This document shows positions 8,704 to 17,501 of a stretch of DNA of 45,690 bases, in pieces (positions within the stretch are counted from its first letter, which is position 1; every line of letters begins with the position of its first letter). Source of the DNA: an uncultured Bacteroidales bacterium (GTDB lineage Bacteria > Bacteroidota > Bacteroidia > Bacteroidales > UBA932); contig CALVDG010000018.1 in NCBI GenBank assembly GCA_944326255.1, forward strand, positions 1-45,690, given 5' to 3'. A model generated the notes under the pieces. The model was not told the origin of the DNA. It made no database searches and was given only the letters and a program-made list of their open reading frames with translations. The translations under genes and the position numbers were made by a program.

Positions 8704-11205
8704 TCAGATGTACCGGCCGGTGATGCTGGAAGGGCAGCGGCGGATGTCGTCAGGAGTGCCGGCAGCCACGATGCGGCCGCCTTCCTCGCCGCCGCCGGGG
8801 CCCATGTCGATAACGTAGTCGGCCGAGCGGATGACATCGATGTCGTGCTCGATGACGATGACCGTGGCGCCGTGGTCTATCAGGCTCTGGAAGACCTGCA
8901 GCAGGGTCTGTACGTCAGCGGGATGCAGACCGATGGTCGGCTCGTCGAACACGAAGACCGAATCGTCCTGACCGCGTCCCATCTCGCTGGCCAGCTTGAG
9001 ACGCTGGGCCTCGCCGCCCGACAGTCCGGGAGTCTGCTCGCCGAGAGTCAGATAGCCTAAGCCAAGGTCCTGGAGCACCTGAAGCCGCTGACGCACAGTC
9101 CTGAGATCCCCGCACGCCACGAGAGCGTCGCTGACATCCATCGCCATCAATTCGGGAAGAGAGTGATAGGCTCCCTCGAGATTCTCCCGGCGGATATGGT
9201 AAGCCGCCTTGGAATAGCGGGAGCCGCGGCAGTCCGGGCAAGGTATGTCCACGTCGGGCAGGAACTGTACGTCAAGGCTGATGACACCCGTACCGTCACA
9301 GGTAGGACAGCGCAGACGGCCGGTATTGTAAGAGAAATCCCCGTCCTTCCAGCCTGCGGCCTTGGCATCGGGAGTCCTGGCGTAGACCTTGCGCAGCTCG
9401 TCGTGTACGTTGGCGTATGTAGCTACGGTAGAGCGGATATTGATACCTATTGGCGTAGCGTCTATCAGTTTGGCGTGCCGGATACCGTCGGCCTGTACAG
9501 ACAGCACGTGGTCCGGCAGCTTCCCGCCCGAAACCATCGCCTGCAGACCCGGCACCAGACTCTCCAGTATCAGAGTCGTCTTGCCCGAGCCCGACACTCC
9601 GGTCACCACGGTCAGCCGTCCCTTGGGGATATCCACCTCCAGCGGCTTCACCGTATGTATCGCAGCCGTCGAGATATGGATACATCCGTAAGCAAACATC
9701 TCGGATTCAGCAGCACGTTTCCTGGCACTCACCCCTGCCTGCCCGGTCAGAAACGGGCCTATCTTCGAAGCCGGACATCGTCCGATATCCTCCAGCGTCC
9801 CCTGCGCGATCACCTGTCCGCCCGAAGAACCGGCCCCGGGGCCCATCTCTATCAGCCATTCTGATTCGGAAAGTATCTGTATGTCGTGGTCAACCAGCAC
9901 AATGGAATTGCCGTCCGCTATCAGGTCCTTCATCACCCCGGCCAGTCCCACGATGTTGGCCGGATGCAGACCGATGGAAGGCTCGTCCAGAACGTAGAGC
10001 ACCCCGGTAGTACGGTTGCGCACCGCCCGGGCCAGCTGCATCCTCTGCCGCTCCCCGGTAGAAAGCGTGGACGAAGCGCGGTCCAGACTCAGATACCCCA
10101 CACCCAGATCCAGCAGCCGCACCGAAGCGTCCAGGAACGACTCGCAGATCCTCTCGGCCATCGGACGCATCTCCTCCGGCAGGGAAGCCGGTACCCCGCG
10201 CACCCATTCCACCAGCTCCCGCAGACTCATCCGGCACGCCTCGTCTATGGAAATGCCCCTGACCCTCGGAGCACGGGCGGCCTCGGAGAAACGCGAGCCA
10301 CCGCAGTCAGGACACGGCCCGGTCTTCAGAAACCGCTCCACCCGCTTCATCCCCTTCTCGTCCTTGACCTTCGCAAGAGCATTCTGCACGGTATAGACGG
10401 CATTGTAGTAGGTAAAATCCAATTCTCCGGCCTGATTGGTATTCTTCGAATGGTAGAATATGTGCTTCTTCTCGGCCGGTCCGTGAAAGACAATATCCCG
10501 CTCCTTCGGGGTCAACTGGTTGAAAGGCACGTCCGTGCGAACTCCCATCGCCCGGCAGACATCGGTCATCAGGGACCACATCAGGGTATTCCACGGCAGC
10601 ACCGCTCCCTGATCGATGCTCAGGGTCTCGTCCGGCACTAAGGTGGACTCATCCACGGTGCGGACTGTTCCGGTGCCGTCGCAAGTAGGGCAGGCACCGC
10701 TGCTGTTGAAGGACAATTCCTCAGCGGACGGAGCGTAGAAATGCGCCCCGCACTCCGGGCAGACCAGTTCCAGACCGGCCGCCACATTGAGCGACGGCGC
10801 CACGTAATGCCCGTTCGGGCAGCGGTGGGAGGCCAGACGCGAATAGATCAGGCGCAGCATGTTGAGCAGCTCCGTCCCAGTGCCGAAGGTGCTGCGGATA
10901 CCCGGCACCGCCGGCCTCTGGTGCATGGCCAGGGCCGCCGGCACGTAGAGCACCTCGTCCACGCTCGCCCGCGCCGCCTGAGTCATTCTTCGGCGGGTAT
11001 ATGTCGACAGCGACTCGAGATAGCGCCGCGAGCCCTCCGCATACAGTACCCCGAGGGCCAGCGAGCTCTTGCCCGAGCCCGACACCCCCGCTATCCCCAC
11101 GACCTTCCCCAGCGGCACGTCCACGTCGATATTTTTCAGATTGTGCACCCTCGCCCCGCGCACCTCTATCCTGTCCGGTCTGTTTTCCTTATTATCCCTT
11201 TCCAT
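8704..11205 (-). CDS. UvrA-like ABC ATPase lacking the UvrB-binding domain (UvrA2 type)
   Basis: An 833-residue tandem ABC ATPase of the excinuclease UvrA family; bacterial UvrA is usually about 940. Two Walker A motifs are present, GVSGSGKSS (40-48) and GVSGSGKTT (about 533-541), with signature motifs LSTGERQR and LSGGEAQR and four Cys pairs forming zinc modules (CPECG, CPTCDGTG, CPDCGGSRF, CPTCDGTG/CPDCRGSRY). After the first ATPase segment, the text runs from YSRLASHRCP straight to the CPECG module; the roughly 100-residue UvrB-binding insert of true UvrA is missing. That is the mark of class II UvrA2 proteins, linked in other bacteria to tolerance of DNA-binding drugs. It is therefore unlikely to be the housekeeping uvrA. 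It is divergent from the GH92 gene and upstream of the RhuM/Fic gene. Confidence 0.88.
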   Translation of the reverse strand: MERDNKENRPDRIEVRGARVHNLKNIDVDVPLGKVVGIAGVSGSGKSSLALGVLYAEGSRRYLESLSTYTRRRMTQAARASVDEVLYVPAALAMHQRPAVPGIRSTFGTGTELLNMLRLIYSRLASHRCPNGHYVAPSLNVAAGLELVCPECGAHFYAPSAEELSFNSSGACPTCDGTGTVRTVDESTLVPDETLSIDQGAVLPWNTLMWSLMTDVCRAMGVRTDVPFNQLTPKERDIVFHGPAEKKHIFYHSKNTNQAGELDFTYYNAVYTVQNALAKVKDEKGMKRVERFLKTGPCPDCGGSRFSEAARAPRVRGISIDEACRMSLRELVEWVRGVPASLPEEMRPMAERICESFLDASVRLLDLGVGYLSLDRASSTLSTGERQRMQLARAVRNRTTGVLYVLDEPSIGLHPANIVGLAGVMKDLIADGNSIVLVDHDIQILSESEWLIEMGPGAGSSGGQVIAQGTLEDIGRCPASKIGPFLTGQAGVSARKRAAESEMFAYGCIHISTAAIHTVKPLEVDIPKGRLTVVTGVSGSGKTTLILESLVPGLQAMVSGGKLPDHVLSVQADGIRHAKLIDATPIGINIRSTVATYANVHDELRKVYARTPDAKAAGWKDGDFSYNTGRLRCPTCDGTGVISLDVQFLPDVDIPCPDCRGSRYSKAAYHIRRENLEGAYHSLPELMAMDVSDALVACGDLRTVRQRLQVLQDLGLGYLTLGEQTPGLSGGEAQRLKLASEMGRGQDDSVFVFDEPTIGLHPADVQTLLQVFQSLIDHGATVIVIEHDIDVIRSADYVIDMGPGGGEEGGRIVAAGTPDDIRRCPSSITGRYI

Positions 11206-11230
11206 AATTTTGCCGATACTAATGTTCCCG

Positions 11231-11238
11231 CAAAATTA
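11231..11238 (-). promoter_or_regulatory. -7 element of the UvrA-like gene
   Basis: The minus strand reads TAATTTTG, an exact TAnnTTTG match, 25 bases before the ATG at 11205. The expected TTTG upstream is only roughly matched (GTTG near 11264-11261, spacing 22). Confidence 0.4.
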
Positions 11239-11251
11239 CTATTTTTACCGC

Positions 11252-13552
11252 ATGAAAAGACAACTCTGCACAATAACCATGACGGTGATGACGTTAGTCG
11301 GAGCGGCTGCGGCGGGGACCGACAGCCTCTCGAAGTGGGTGAATCCCATGATAGGGACAAACGGAATGGGGCATACGTTCCCGGGAGCCTGCTATCCTTT
11401 CGGGATAGTGCAGCTCAGCCCGGACACGGATACCGTGCCGCACAACATCGACGGACGGTACCAGCCCGAAGCCTACCGATACTGCGCCGGCTACCAGTAC
11501 GGCGACAGCACGATAGTGGGCTTCAGCCACACGCATTTCAGCGGTACGGGACACTCGGACCTCGGGGACGTGCTGCTGATGCCCACCACCGGTGAGCTGA
11601 AACTGCGGCCCGGAACAGCGGCCGACCCTGACGCGGGATACCGTTCCCGATACTCACATGAGCGGGAAGTGGCCCGGCCCGGATACTACGAGGCCTTCCT
11701 GGACGACTACGGCATACGGGCGCAGCTGACGGCCACCCCGAGGACAGGTGTACACCGCTACACCTACCCCGAGGGCGCCTCGGAGCAGCGGGTCATCCTC
11801 GACCTCATTCACGGCATCTACAACTACGACGACAAGGTGCTCTGGGCCCAGATCCGCGTCGAGAACGACACCCTGCTGACAGGCTACCGGATCACCAACG
11901 GCTGGGCACGGACCAACTACACCTACTTCGCGATATCGTTTTCAAGGCCAATACGCGAGTACGGCTACAAGGAATTCGGGAAGGTACTCTACAACGGGTT
12001 CTACCGCAAGTTCGACCTGGAGCACAATTTCCCGGAAATCGGAGGCAGGAAGATAGCGGCCTGGTTCGAATTCGACCCCTCGGAGGGCCGGGAGCTGGAG
12101 GTGAAGGTCGCCCTGTCGGGGGTGAGCACCGCCGGAGCGGTCAGGAATCTGGAGGCGGAGGCGGCAGGAAAGGATTTTGAGACCGTGGCGGCCGAAGCCG
12201 GGGCAGCCTGGGACAATGCCCTCTCGGTCATCGAGGCCGAGGGCAATGAGGACCAGCTGTCCATGCTCTACACCTCCCTCTACCACACGATGATCAACCC
12301 CTCGGTCTACTGCGACACGGACGGACTCTACAGAGGTGTGGACGGCAACATCCACCGTGCCGAGGGCTTCACCAACTACACCATTTTCTCCACCTGGGAC
12401 ACATTCCGCGCCCTGCATCCGCTCTACAACATCATACAGCGGCAGCGCAGCCATGACATCATCTCATCGATGATCGCCCATTCCGAGCAGAGCGTCCACG
12501 GAGCCCTGCCGGTGTGGAGCCACAACGCCAATGAGAACTGGTGCATGATAGGCTACCACAGCGTTTCCATCGTAGCCGACGCCATAGCCACGGGCATTCC
12601 GACAGACACGGCACGGGCCCTGAAAGCCATGGTGCGCAGCTCCTCGATCCCCTACTACGAGGGCACCGGCGAGATGATGCGCCTCGGCTACGTGCCCATG
12701 GAGGCATCCGGCAGTTCCGCATCCGTCACCCTCGAATACGCCTACGATGACTGGACGGTCTACAGGACGGCCTCAGCCGCCGGAGACAGCGATATCGCCG
12801 CAGAGTACCTCAAACGCTCCGGCAACTGGCACAACGTATTCGACCCAGTCACCCGCCACGCCCGTCCCCGCCACGAGGACGGCAGCTTCAAGGCTGACTT
12901 CGACCTGCTCAGCACCCACGGTCAGGGCTTCATCGAGGGCAACTCCCTCAACTACTCCTTCTACGTGCCCCACGACGTACCCGGCCTCATCGAGGCCATG
13001 GGCGGCCCGGAACAGTTCGAGGCCAACCTCGACACCCTCTTCACCATGCACCTCCCCGACGAGTTCTTCGCAGGTACGGAGGATGTCACCCGTGAGGGCC
13101 TGCTCGGCGGCTACGTACACGGCAACGAGCCCAGTCACCACATCCCCTTCCTCTACGCCTGGACCTCCAGCCCCTGGAAGACACAGTACTGGCAGCGGGA
13201 AATCATGAACCGGATGTACCGCAACAACATCGACGGCCTCTGCGGCAACGACGACTGCGGCCAGATGTCCGCCTGGTACATCTTCTCGGCCATGGGATTC
13301 TACCCCGTATGCCCCGGCAGCGGAGAGTACATCCTCGGAGCCCCCTACCTGCCCTACATGAAGATCAACCTTGAAAACGGCCGGACCCTCGAGATAAAAG
13401 CCCCGAAAGTCTCCGACCGCAACCGCTACGTCCGCTCCGTCTGCCTTAACGGCACAATGCTAAAGCCCGGAGAGGACGGCGTGATGAAACTCACCATAGA
13501 CCAGATACTCGCCGGCGGCATCCTCGAGTTCGACATGACCGCCCGGCATTAA
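11252..13552 (+). CDS. GH92 family alpha-mannosidase
   Basis: A 766-residue exported enzyme of glycoside hydrolase family 92, calcium-dependent exo-alpha-mannosidases that trim mannans and N-glycans. The signal peptide is MKRQLCTITMTVMTLVGAAAA. The mature start has the family opening VNPMIGTNG and HTFPGACYPFG. Further hallmarks are STWDTFR, the likely acid Glu562 in IEGNSLNY followed by VPHD, GNEPSHHIPFLY, and the Asp pair 667-668 in GNDDCGQMSAWY that holds the general base. It lacks a lipobox, so a periplasmic place is likely. The frame is open for 61 codons upstream, but that part overlaps the UvrA-like gene and lacks a signal peptide; the ATG at 11252 is preferred. TATTTTTA ends 4 bases before this ATG and could be a -7 element. 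No SusC/SusD pair is adjacent. Confidence 0.93.
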   Translation: MKRQLCTITMTVMTLVGAAAAGTDSLSKWVNPMIGTNGMGHTFPGACYPFGIVQLSPDTDTVPHNIDGRYQPEAYRYCAGYQYGDSTIVGFSHTHFSGTGHSDLGDVLLMPTTGELKLRPGTAADPDAGYRSRYSHEREVARPGYYEAFLDDYGIRAQLTATPRTGVHRYTYPEGASEQRVILDLIHGIYNYDDKVLWAQIRVENDTLLTGYRITNGWARTNYTYFAISFSRPIREYGYKEFGKVLYNGFYRKFDLEHNFPEIGGRKIAAWFEFDPSEGRELEVKVALSGVSTAGAVRNLEAEAAGKDFETVAAEAGAAWDNALSVIEAEGNEDQLSMLYTSLYHTMINPSVYCDTDGLYRGVDGNIHRAEGFTNYTIFSTWDTFRALHPLYNIIQRQRSHDIISSMIAHSEQSVHGALPVWSHNANENWCMIGYHSVSIVADAIATGIPTDTARALKAMVRSSSIPYYEGTGEMMRLGYVPMEASGSSASVTLEYAYDDWTVYRTASAAGDSDIAAEYLKRSGNWHNVFDPVTRHARPRHEDGSFKADFDLLSTHGQGFIEGNSLNYSFYVPHDVPGLIEAMGGPEQFEANLDTLFTMHLPDEFFAGTEDVTREGLLGGYVHGNEPSHHIPFLYAWTSSPWKTQYWQREIMNRMYRNNIDGLCGNDDCGQMSAWYIFSAMGFYPVCPGSGEYILGAPYLPYMKINLENGRTLEIKAPKVSDRNRYVRSVCLNGTMLKPGEDGVMKLTIDQILAGGILEFDMTARH

Positions 13553-13578
13553 ATAATTTCAACTTAAATCAAAATGCC

Positions 13579-14217
13579 ATGAAACAATTCTTGACAAATA
13601 TCGTCTGCATACTCGGATTATGCGGCATACAGGCTGCTCAGGCAGCGGCCCGGGAAAGGACTGAAAGCAGCATCTCTATGGAATACAAGATGGTCGAGGA
13701 TGAGGACCTCTACAGGCTCATGGACTTCCTCGATGTCTACAGACTGGATGTAAACATCATCGGAGAAGGGCTCAAGGGCCGGGAATTCAGAGTGGTTACC
13801 GTAACCTGCAAGGACAGTGTATTCACTGAGACAGGCGGAGAAAGAAGCAGTATCATAGTCAGTGCGGACTCCGATACGCTGGATTTCATCTTCTTTGCCC
13901 GCCAGACATGTCCCGACACTGTATTACTCTCATGGACAGGAGAAGGAGCGGTATATAAAAACAAGCTTCCGGTGCCTCAGTCCACTCATCCGATACTGAT
14001 GGAAACATACAGCGACCGTGCATACACGGATAAAGACTCTATTCCAATCATGGCTTACAGTACCGGTCAGCCGCTTGAATTCGAGATGAACGGTGAAAAA
14101 CAGACCTTCATAGATTACTGTGGTCTGCGCGATGCCAAAGTACATCCAAGAGAATGGCCGGCAAAATACGGCATCAAGGATTTTGTGTACTTCTACATTA
14201 TTTTCCCGGAAGAATAG
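13579..14217 (+). CDS. Exported protein of unknown function
   Basis: A 212-residue protein with a good signal peptide (about residues 1-24, ending AAQAAA) and no recognised domain. The mature part is rich in acidic residues and beta-like segments and contains two Cys (in CPDT and DYCG) that could pair. It ends with an aromatic stretch, FVYFYIIFPEE. There is no lipobox or membrane segment, so it should be periplasmic or secreted. It starts 26 bases after the GH92 gene and ends 25 bases before the DUF4922-SpoIID gene, so all three may be transcribed together. Base use is somewhat more AT-rich than in its neighbours. Confidence 0.7.
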   Translation: MKQFLTNIVCILGLCGIQAAQAAARERTESSISMEYKMVEDEDLYRLMDFLDVYRLDVNIIGEGLKGREFRVVTVTCKDSVFTETGGERSSIIVSADSDTLDFIFFARQTCPDTVLLSWTGEGAVYKNKLPVPQSTHPILMETYSDRAYTDKDSIPIMAYSTGQPLEFEMNGEKQTFIDYCGLRDAKVHPREWPAKYGIKDFVYFYIIFPEE

Positions 14218-14242
14218 CAGCATTTTCAGGATTTAAAGTACC

Positions 14243-16585
14243 ATGAACGATCTGATGGGCAGACAGCTGGCCGCATGGCCGGAGGCAGCGCGGAGGTACC
14301 GTGACCTGCAGAATATAGAGACTAAAGAAATATACCTCGACGGGATGCCCGTCAGGGTACAGTTCAACCCTGCCCGGGCCGTCTCGACCCTGGCCCGCAC
14401 CGATGCCGCCGCGATAAAGGCCCGGTCCTGCTTCCTGTGCCGGGACAACCGTCCGGCGCAGCAGGAGGCCCTGCCCTTCGAGGGCTGTGACGGCCGCCGC
14501 TACGAGGTGCTGGTCAACCCCTTCCCCATTTTCCCCGAGCACTACACCGTCCCGGCCGTGGAGCACACGCCCCAACGCATAACCGGCCGCTTCCCCGACA
14601 TGCTGCGCCTGGCTGAGGCCTTCCCCGACATGGTGGTCTTCTACAACGGCCCGGAGAGCGGAGCCAGCGCCCCCGACCATTTCCATTTCCAGATGGGCTG
14701 CAGGGGATTCCTGCCAGTAGAGACGCATTTTGACCGGCTGAGACCTGTGACCGTCATGCGCCCGGGATCCGCAGTTATTGCCGTCACATCGGCCTATATT
14801 CCGGGGCTGCCGGTGATTACCGCTCCTGACGGGGCTTCAGCGACCGCCGCATTCCTCCGGGTACTCCGTTCCCTGCCTGTCAGTCCGGCCACCGGTGAGC
14901 CGCAGCTCAACATTCTCTGCTGGAAAAACGGCACGGATTACCGCATCGTGGTCATTCCGCGCAAGGCCCACCGCCCTTCCTGCTACTTCGCCCCGGAAGA
15001 CAGGGCTGTGCACATCAGTCCCGCTTCGGTCGACCTCGGAGGTGTGTTCATCGTCCCGGTGGAGGAGGATTTCCGGAGGGTCAATGCACAGGTGCTCAAG
15101 GATATCATCGAAGAAACCGTCGATACTTCCTGGCAGCCGGTCATCGACGTGGGGCTGCTCACCGCTCCGGAGCTGCGGGTCAGGTTCAATCAGCCGCTCA
15201 CAGGTCCGGACTCCCTGGAAGGAAGCATCTGCGGAGAGCAGGCATTTACCCTCGCGGACGGGATGGTGGAATGGAACGGGAAACGCTACGGACGGTTGGA
15301 ATTCAGGCCTGCGGGCAGCGCTCCCGAAGAAGGAGATTCCCTGGGTTTCACCCTGCACAAGGTCAGGATAGGGATCAATTTCCACTGGGAGCGGGAGGAA
15401 GACCAGCTGTTCTCCGGCGGGCTGACCATTCTGCCCTCGGAAGAGGGGCTTGTGGCCATAAACAGCGTACTGACAGAAGATTATCTGCTGAGCGTAATCT
15501 CCTCGGAGATGAACGGAGACGCACCGGAAGAGTTCCTCAAGGCCCATGCCGTCATCTCGCGGTCGTGGCTGCTGGCACGGCCTACGCTCGGAGGCGGGGA
15601 CAATGCCGGCCCGGCCATCACCGACCATACCGACAGGTCCGACAGCAGTCATGGTAGCGAACAACCTGTGAACACCGAATCCCCTGCCACCGCTGACCGC
15701 ATCATCCGCTGGTACGACCGGAAGGACCATTCGCTCTTCGACGTATGCGCCGATGACCATTGCCAGAGGTACCAGGGACTGCTCCGGGCCGGAAACGCCA
15801 ACATCCGGCGGGCCATTGATGCTACCCGCGGACTGGTGCTGACTGACGGGCCGGACGGGGCCATCTGCGACACCCGCTTCTCCAAATGCTGCGGAGGAGT
15901 CTCCGAGCGGTTCTCCGCCTGCTGGGCCGACGAGGACTACGTCTATCTGCAGCCCGTGCGGGACAATGCCGCTGATGGCAACACGCCAGACGCTGTCGGC
16001 ACTATCCCGGACCTCTCCGACGAACAGAATGCCCGCGAGTGGATATTGTCCTCGCCCGAGGCCTTCTGCAACACCTCCGACCCGGCCCTGCTCTCCACCG
16101 TCCTGAACTCCTACGACCAGGAGACCGCCGATTTCTACCGCTGGCGGGTCGAATACACGCAGGAGGAGCTGAGCGACCTGCTCCGCCGCCGCTCCGGCAT
16201 TGACTTCGGTTCAGTGCTGGAACTCAGGCCGCTGCGCCGAGGGGCATCCGGACGCATCATCGAGCTGCTTATCCGGGGTACGCTGCGGACCGTCACCGTC
16301 GGCAAGGAACTCGAGATACGCCGCTGGCTGTCCGAGTCGCACCTGTACAGCTCGGCCTTTGTCGTGGATACCGTCTATGCCGAGCCTGCTTCTGACGGCC
16401 AGGACATTAGACCCGACATAAACGCTCCGGCCGTTCCGATCGGATTCATCCTCCACGGTGCCGGCTGGGGACACGGCGTGGGCCTGTGCCAGATCGGAGC
16501 CGCCGCCATGAGCTCCCGCGGCTGCACCTTCGACCGCATCCTCGCCCACTACTTCCGCGGCTCCTGCCTCACCCGCCTCTACTGA
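14243..16585 (+). CDS. DUF4922 (HIT/GalT-like) and SpoIID/LytB fusion protein
   Basis: A 780-residue protein with two unlike halves. The N-terminal half (about 1-300) matches DUF4922: a CFLC pair (about 62-65), NPFPIFPEHY, and the motif His146-Phe-His148-Phe-Gln150. HxHxQ is the active-site signature of GalT and Ap4A phosphorylase in the HIT superfamily, so nucleotidyl transfer or phosphorolysis of a sugar nucleotide is plausible. The C-terminal half (from about 380) is a SpoIID/LytB domain: SSEMNGD with Glu422 at the place of the catalytic Glu of Bacillus SpoIID, LKAHAVISRSW, CCGGVSE, and the end motif GWGHGVGLCQIGAAAM (His744). SpoIID cuts denuded glycan strands of peptidoglycan. No signal peptide or membrane segment is seen, which is odd for a wall enzyme. 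A low-complexity linker with DHTDRSDSSHGS lies at about 460-485 inside the SpoIID part. Confidence 0.82.
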   Translation: MNDLMGRQLAAWPEAARRYRDLQNIETKEIYLDGMPVRVQFNPARAVSTLARTDAAAIKARSCFLCRDNRPAQQEALPFEGCDGRRYEVLVNPFPIFPEHYTVPAVEHTPQRITGRFPDMLRLAEAFPDMVVFYNGPESGASAPDHFHFQMGCRGFLPVETHFDRLRPVTVMRPGSAVIAVTSAYIPGLPVITAPDGASATAAFLRVLRSLPVSPATGEPQLNILCWKNGTDYRIVVIPRKAHRPSCYFAPEDRAVHISPASVDLGGVFIVPVEEDFRRVNAQVLKDIIEETVDTSWQPVIDVGLLTAPELRVRFNQPLTGPDSLEGSICGEQAFTLADGMVEWNGKRYGRLEFRPAGSAPEEGDSLGFTLHKVRIGINFHWEREEDQLFSGGLTILPSEEGLVAINSVLTEDYLLSVISSEMNGDAPEEFLKAHAVISRSWLLARPTLGGGDNAGPAITDHTDRSDSSHGSEQPVNTESPATADRIIRWYDRKDHSLFDVCADDHCQRYQGLLRAGNANIRRAIDATRGLVLTDGPDGAICDTRFSKCCGGVSERFSACWADEDYVYLQPVRDNAADGNTPDAVGTIPDLSDEQNAREWILSSPEAFCNTSDPALLSTVLNSYDQETADFYRWRVEYTQEELSDLLRRRSGIDFGSVLELRPLRRGASGRIIELLIRGTLRTVTVGKELEIRRWLSESHLYSSAFVVDTVYAEPASDGQDIRPDINAPAVPIGFILHGAGWGHGVGLCQIGAAAMSSRGCTFDRILAHYFRGSCLTRLY

Positions 16586-16631
16586 CCCTCTCCACAGACC
16601 TAACCTGCCCTGTCTCGCCGTCCTCCTCCAC

Positions 16632-16727
16632 CTTCCGAAGGTGAGCATTTTCCTACCGTTTCCGTATCACTTCCGAAGGTGGACATTTTTCCGGCCGTTT
16701 CCGTTTCTCATTCCCAAGGTGAGCAGC
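16632..16727. repeat. Degenerate tandem repeat, about 39 bases, 2.4 copies
   Basis: Units begin at 16633, 16671 and 16711 with TTCCGAAGGTG, TTCCGAAGGTG and TTCCCAAGGTG. The first two continue with AGCATTTTCC or GACATTTTTCC and then CCGTTTCCGT. The opening ACCTTC-C-GAAGGT (16630-16642) is a near-perfect palindrome. The core resembles the 23-base repeats at 6067-6112. Confidence 0.6.
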
Positions 16728-16739
16728 AGCATGGACTGA

Positions 16740-16821
16740 ACAACGGTAAGCAGAGAAACGGTTCATTTTCATAACATACTGGAATACTAACACATAGAGA
16801 CACAACGAGTTCTTTTCGGCC
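16740..16821 (-). repeat. Dispersed 82-base repeat, copy 2 (inverted)
   Basis: On the minus strand this begins GGCCGAAAAG, then AACTCGTTGT, and ends GCTTACCGTTGT, exactly 82 bases, the same length as the copy at 7597-7678. By hand about 51 of 82 positions agree, nearly all in the two ends. Similarity may go on beyond the GGCC end (TGTGCTT near 16855). It lies next to the tandem repeat at 16632-16727. Confidence 0.65.
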
Positions 16822-17501
16822 GTACTCATACCTACCGGAAGCACACAGCACTTCCACAAGCAACTGATTTTCCGACACATACGATTCAACCCTGCGTCAG
16901 TACTTACGGTTACTTTGCGCTCGTTCAAGAGGGCGTAGGCGCACCACTGTCTGCAGTTGCCTAAAAAGGTTGACCTAAAGATGTTTTGGGTTTTGCTGTC
17001 GGTGTGCAGTCTCGGCACAGCAAATTAATTTGTATGATTATCAGCACAGATACCCCTAAGACAGTCAAAGTGAATGTATGCGCTTTCATGACCCTTGCCT
17101 TTGTGTCCAATCTTTTTGGCGCACTTCACTCAACCGTATGCACGCGCATCCTTGATTATTGTAATTATTTGACAATCAACACATAGCAATTTAAATAAAT
17201 GGATTACAACACTTCACAGAGCGACGAAATCCATTCGTCATATTGATAAGTTACTGAGGATAAGTATGATGCGCCGAGGATGGATGTTCGCACATTCCGT
17301 AAATGCACCGATGCAAGATGTCATAGGTGACGGGGTAGCGCGTAGGCAGGCGGGGAGAAAAGACTTGCCGCCCTCGGCTTCTGCGCAATTTGGATTTCGT
17401 CCACATATACTGTCGCGCCTCCACATGCCACAACGGCACCGAATTACGGGAATTGCTGCCGTTGCGGAAAGATGAGGCGGAAGTTTATATATCTTTACGG
17501 C

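Larger units (their letters stand above)
16586..17501. other. Gene-poor intergenic stretch with repeats
   Basis: About 900 bases without a convincing gene, more AT-rich than its surroundings from 16740 to about 17250. It holds the degenerate tandem repeat at 16632-16727 and the inverted copy of the 82-base repeat at 16740-16821. Short open frames (for example 16653-17018 minus and 17036-17186 plus) have no start signals, no recognisable motifs, and partly coincide with the repeats. The stretch could be the worn remains of a mobile element. Immediately before the permease gene TATCTTTA (17490-17497) may be a weak -7 element. Confidence 0.5.

Noticed and set aside
11069..11251. N-terminal extension of the GH92 gene by 61 codons
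   Set aside because: It overlaps the UvrA-like gene and would bury the signal peptide; the ATG at 11252 is preferred.
16653..17018. A 121-codon minus-strand frame in the gene-poor stretch
   Set aside because: It runs through the tandem repeat and the 82-base element, has no promoter or family motif, and an odd, Cys-rich composition. Better explained as repeat DNA.
17036..17186. Short plus-strand frame of about 50 codons beginning at the ATG near 17036
   Set aside because: No start signal, homologous motif or conserved composition; length is within chance.
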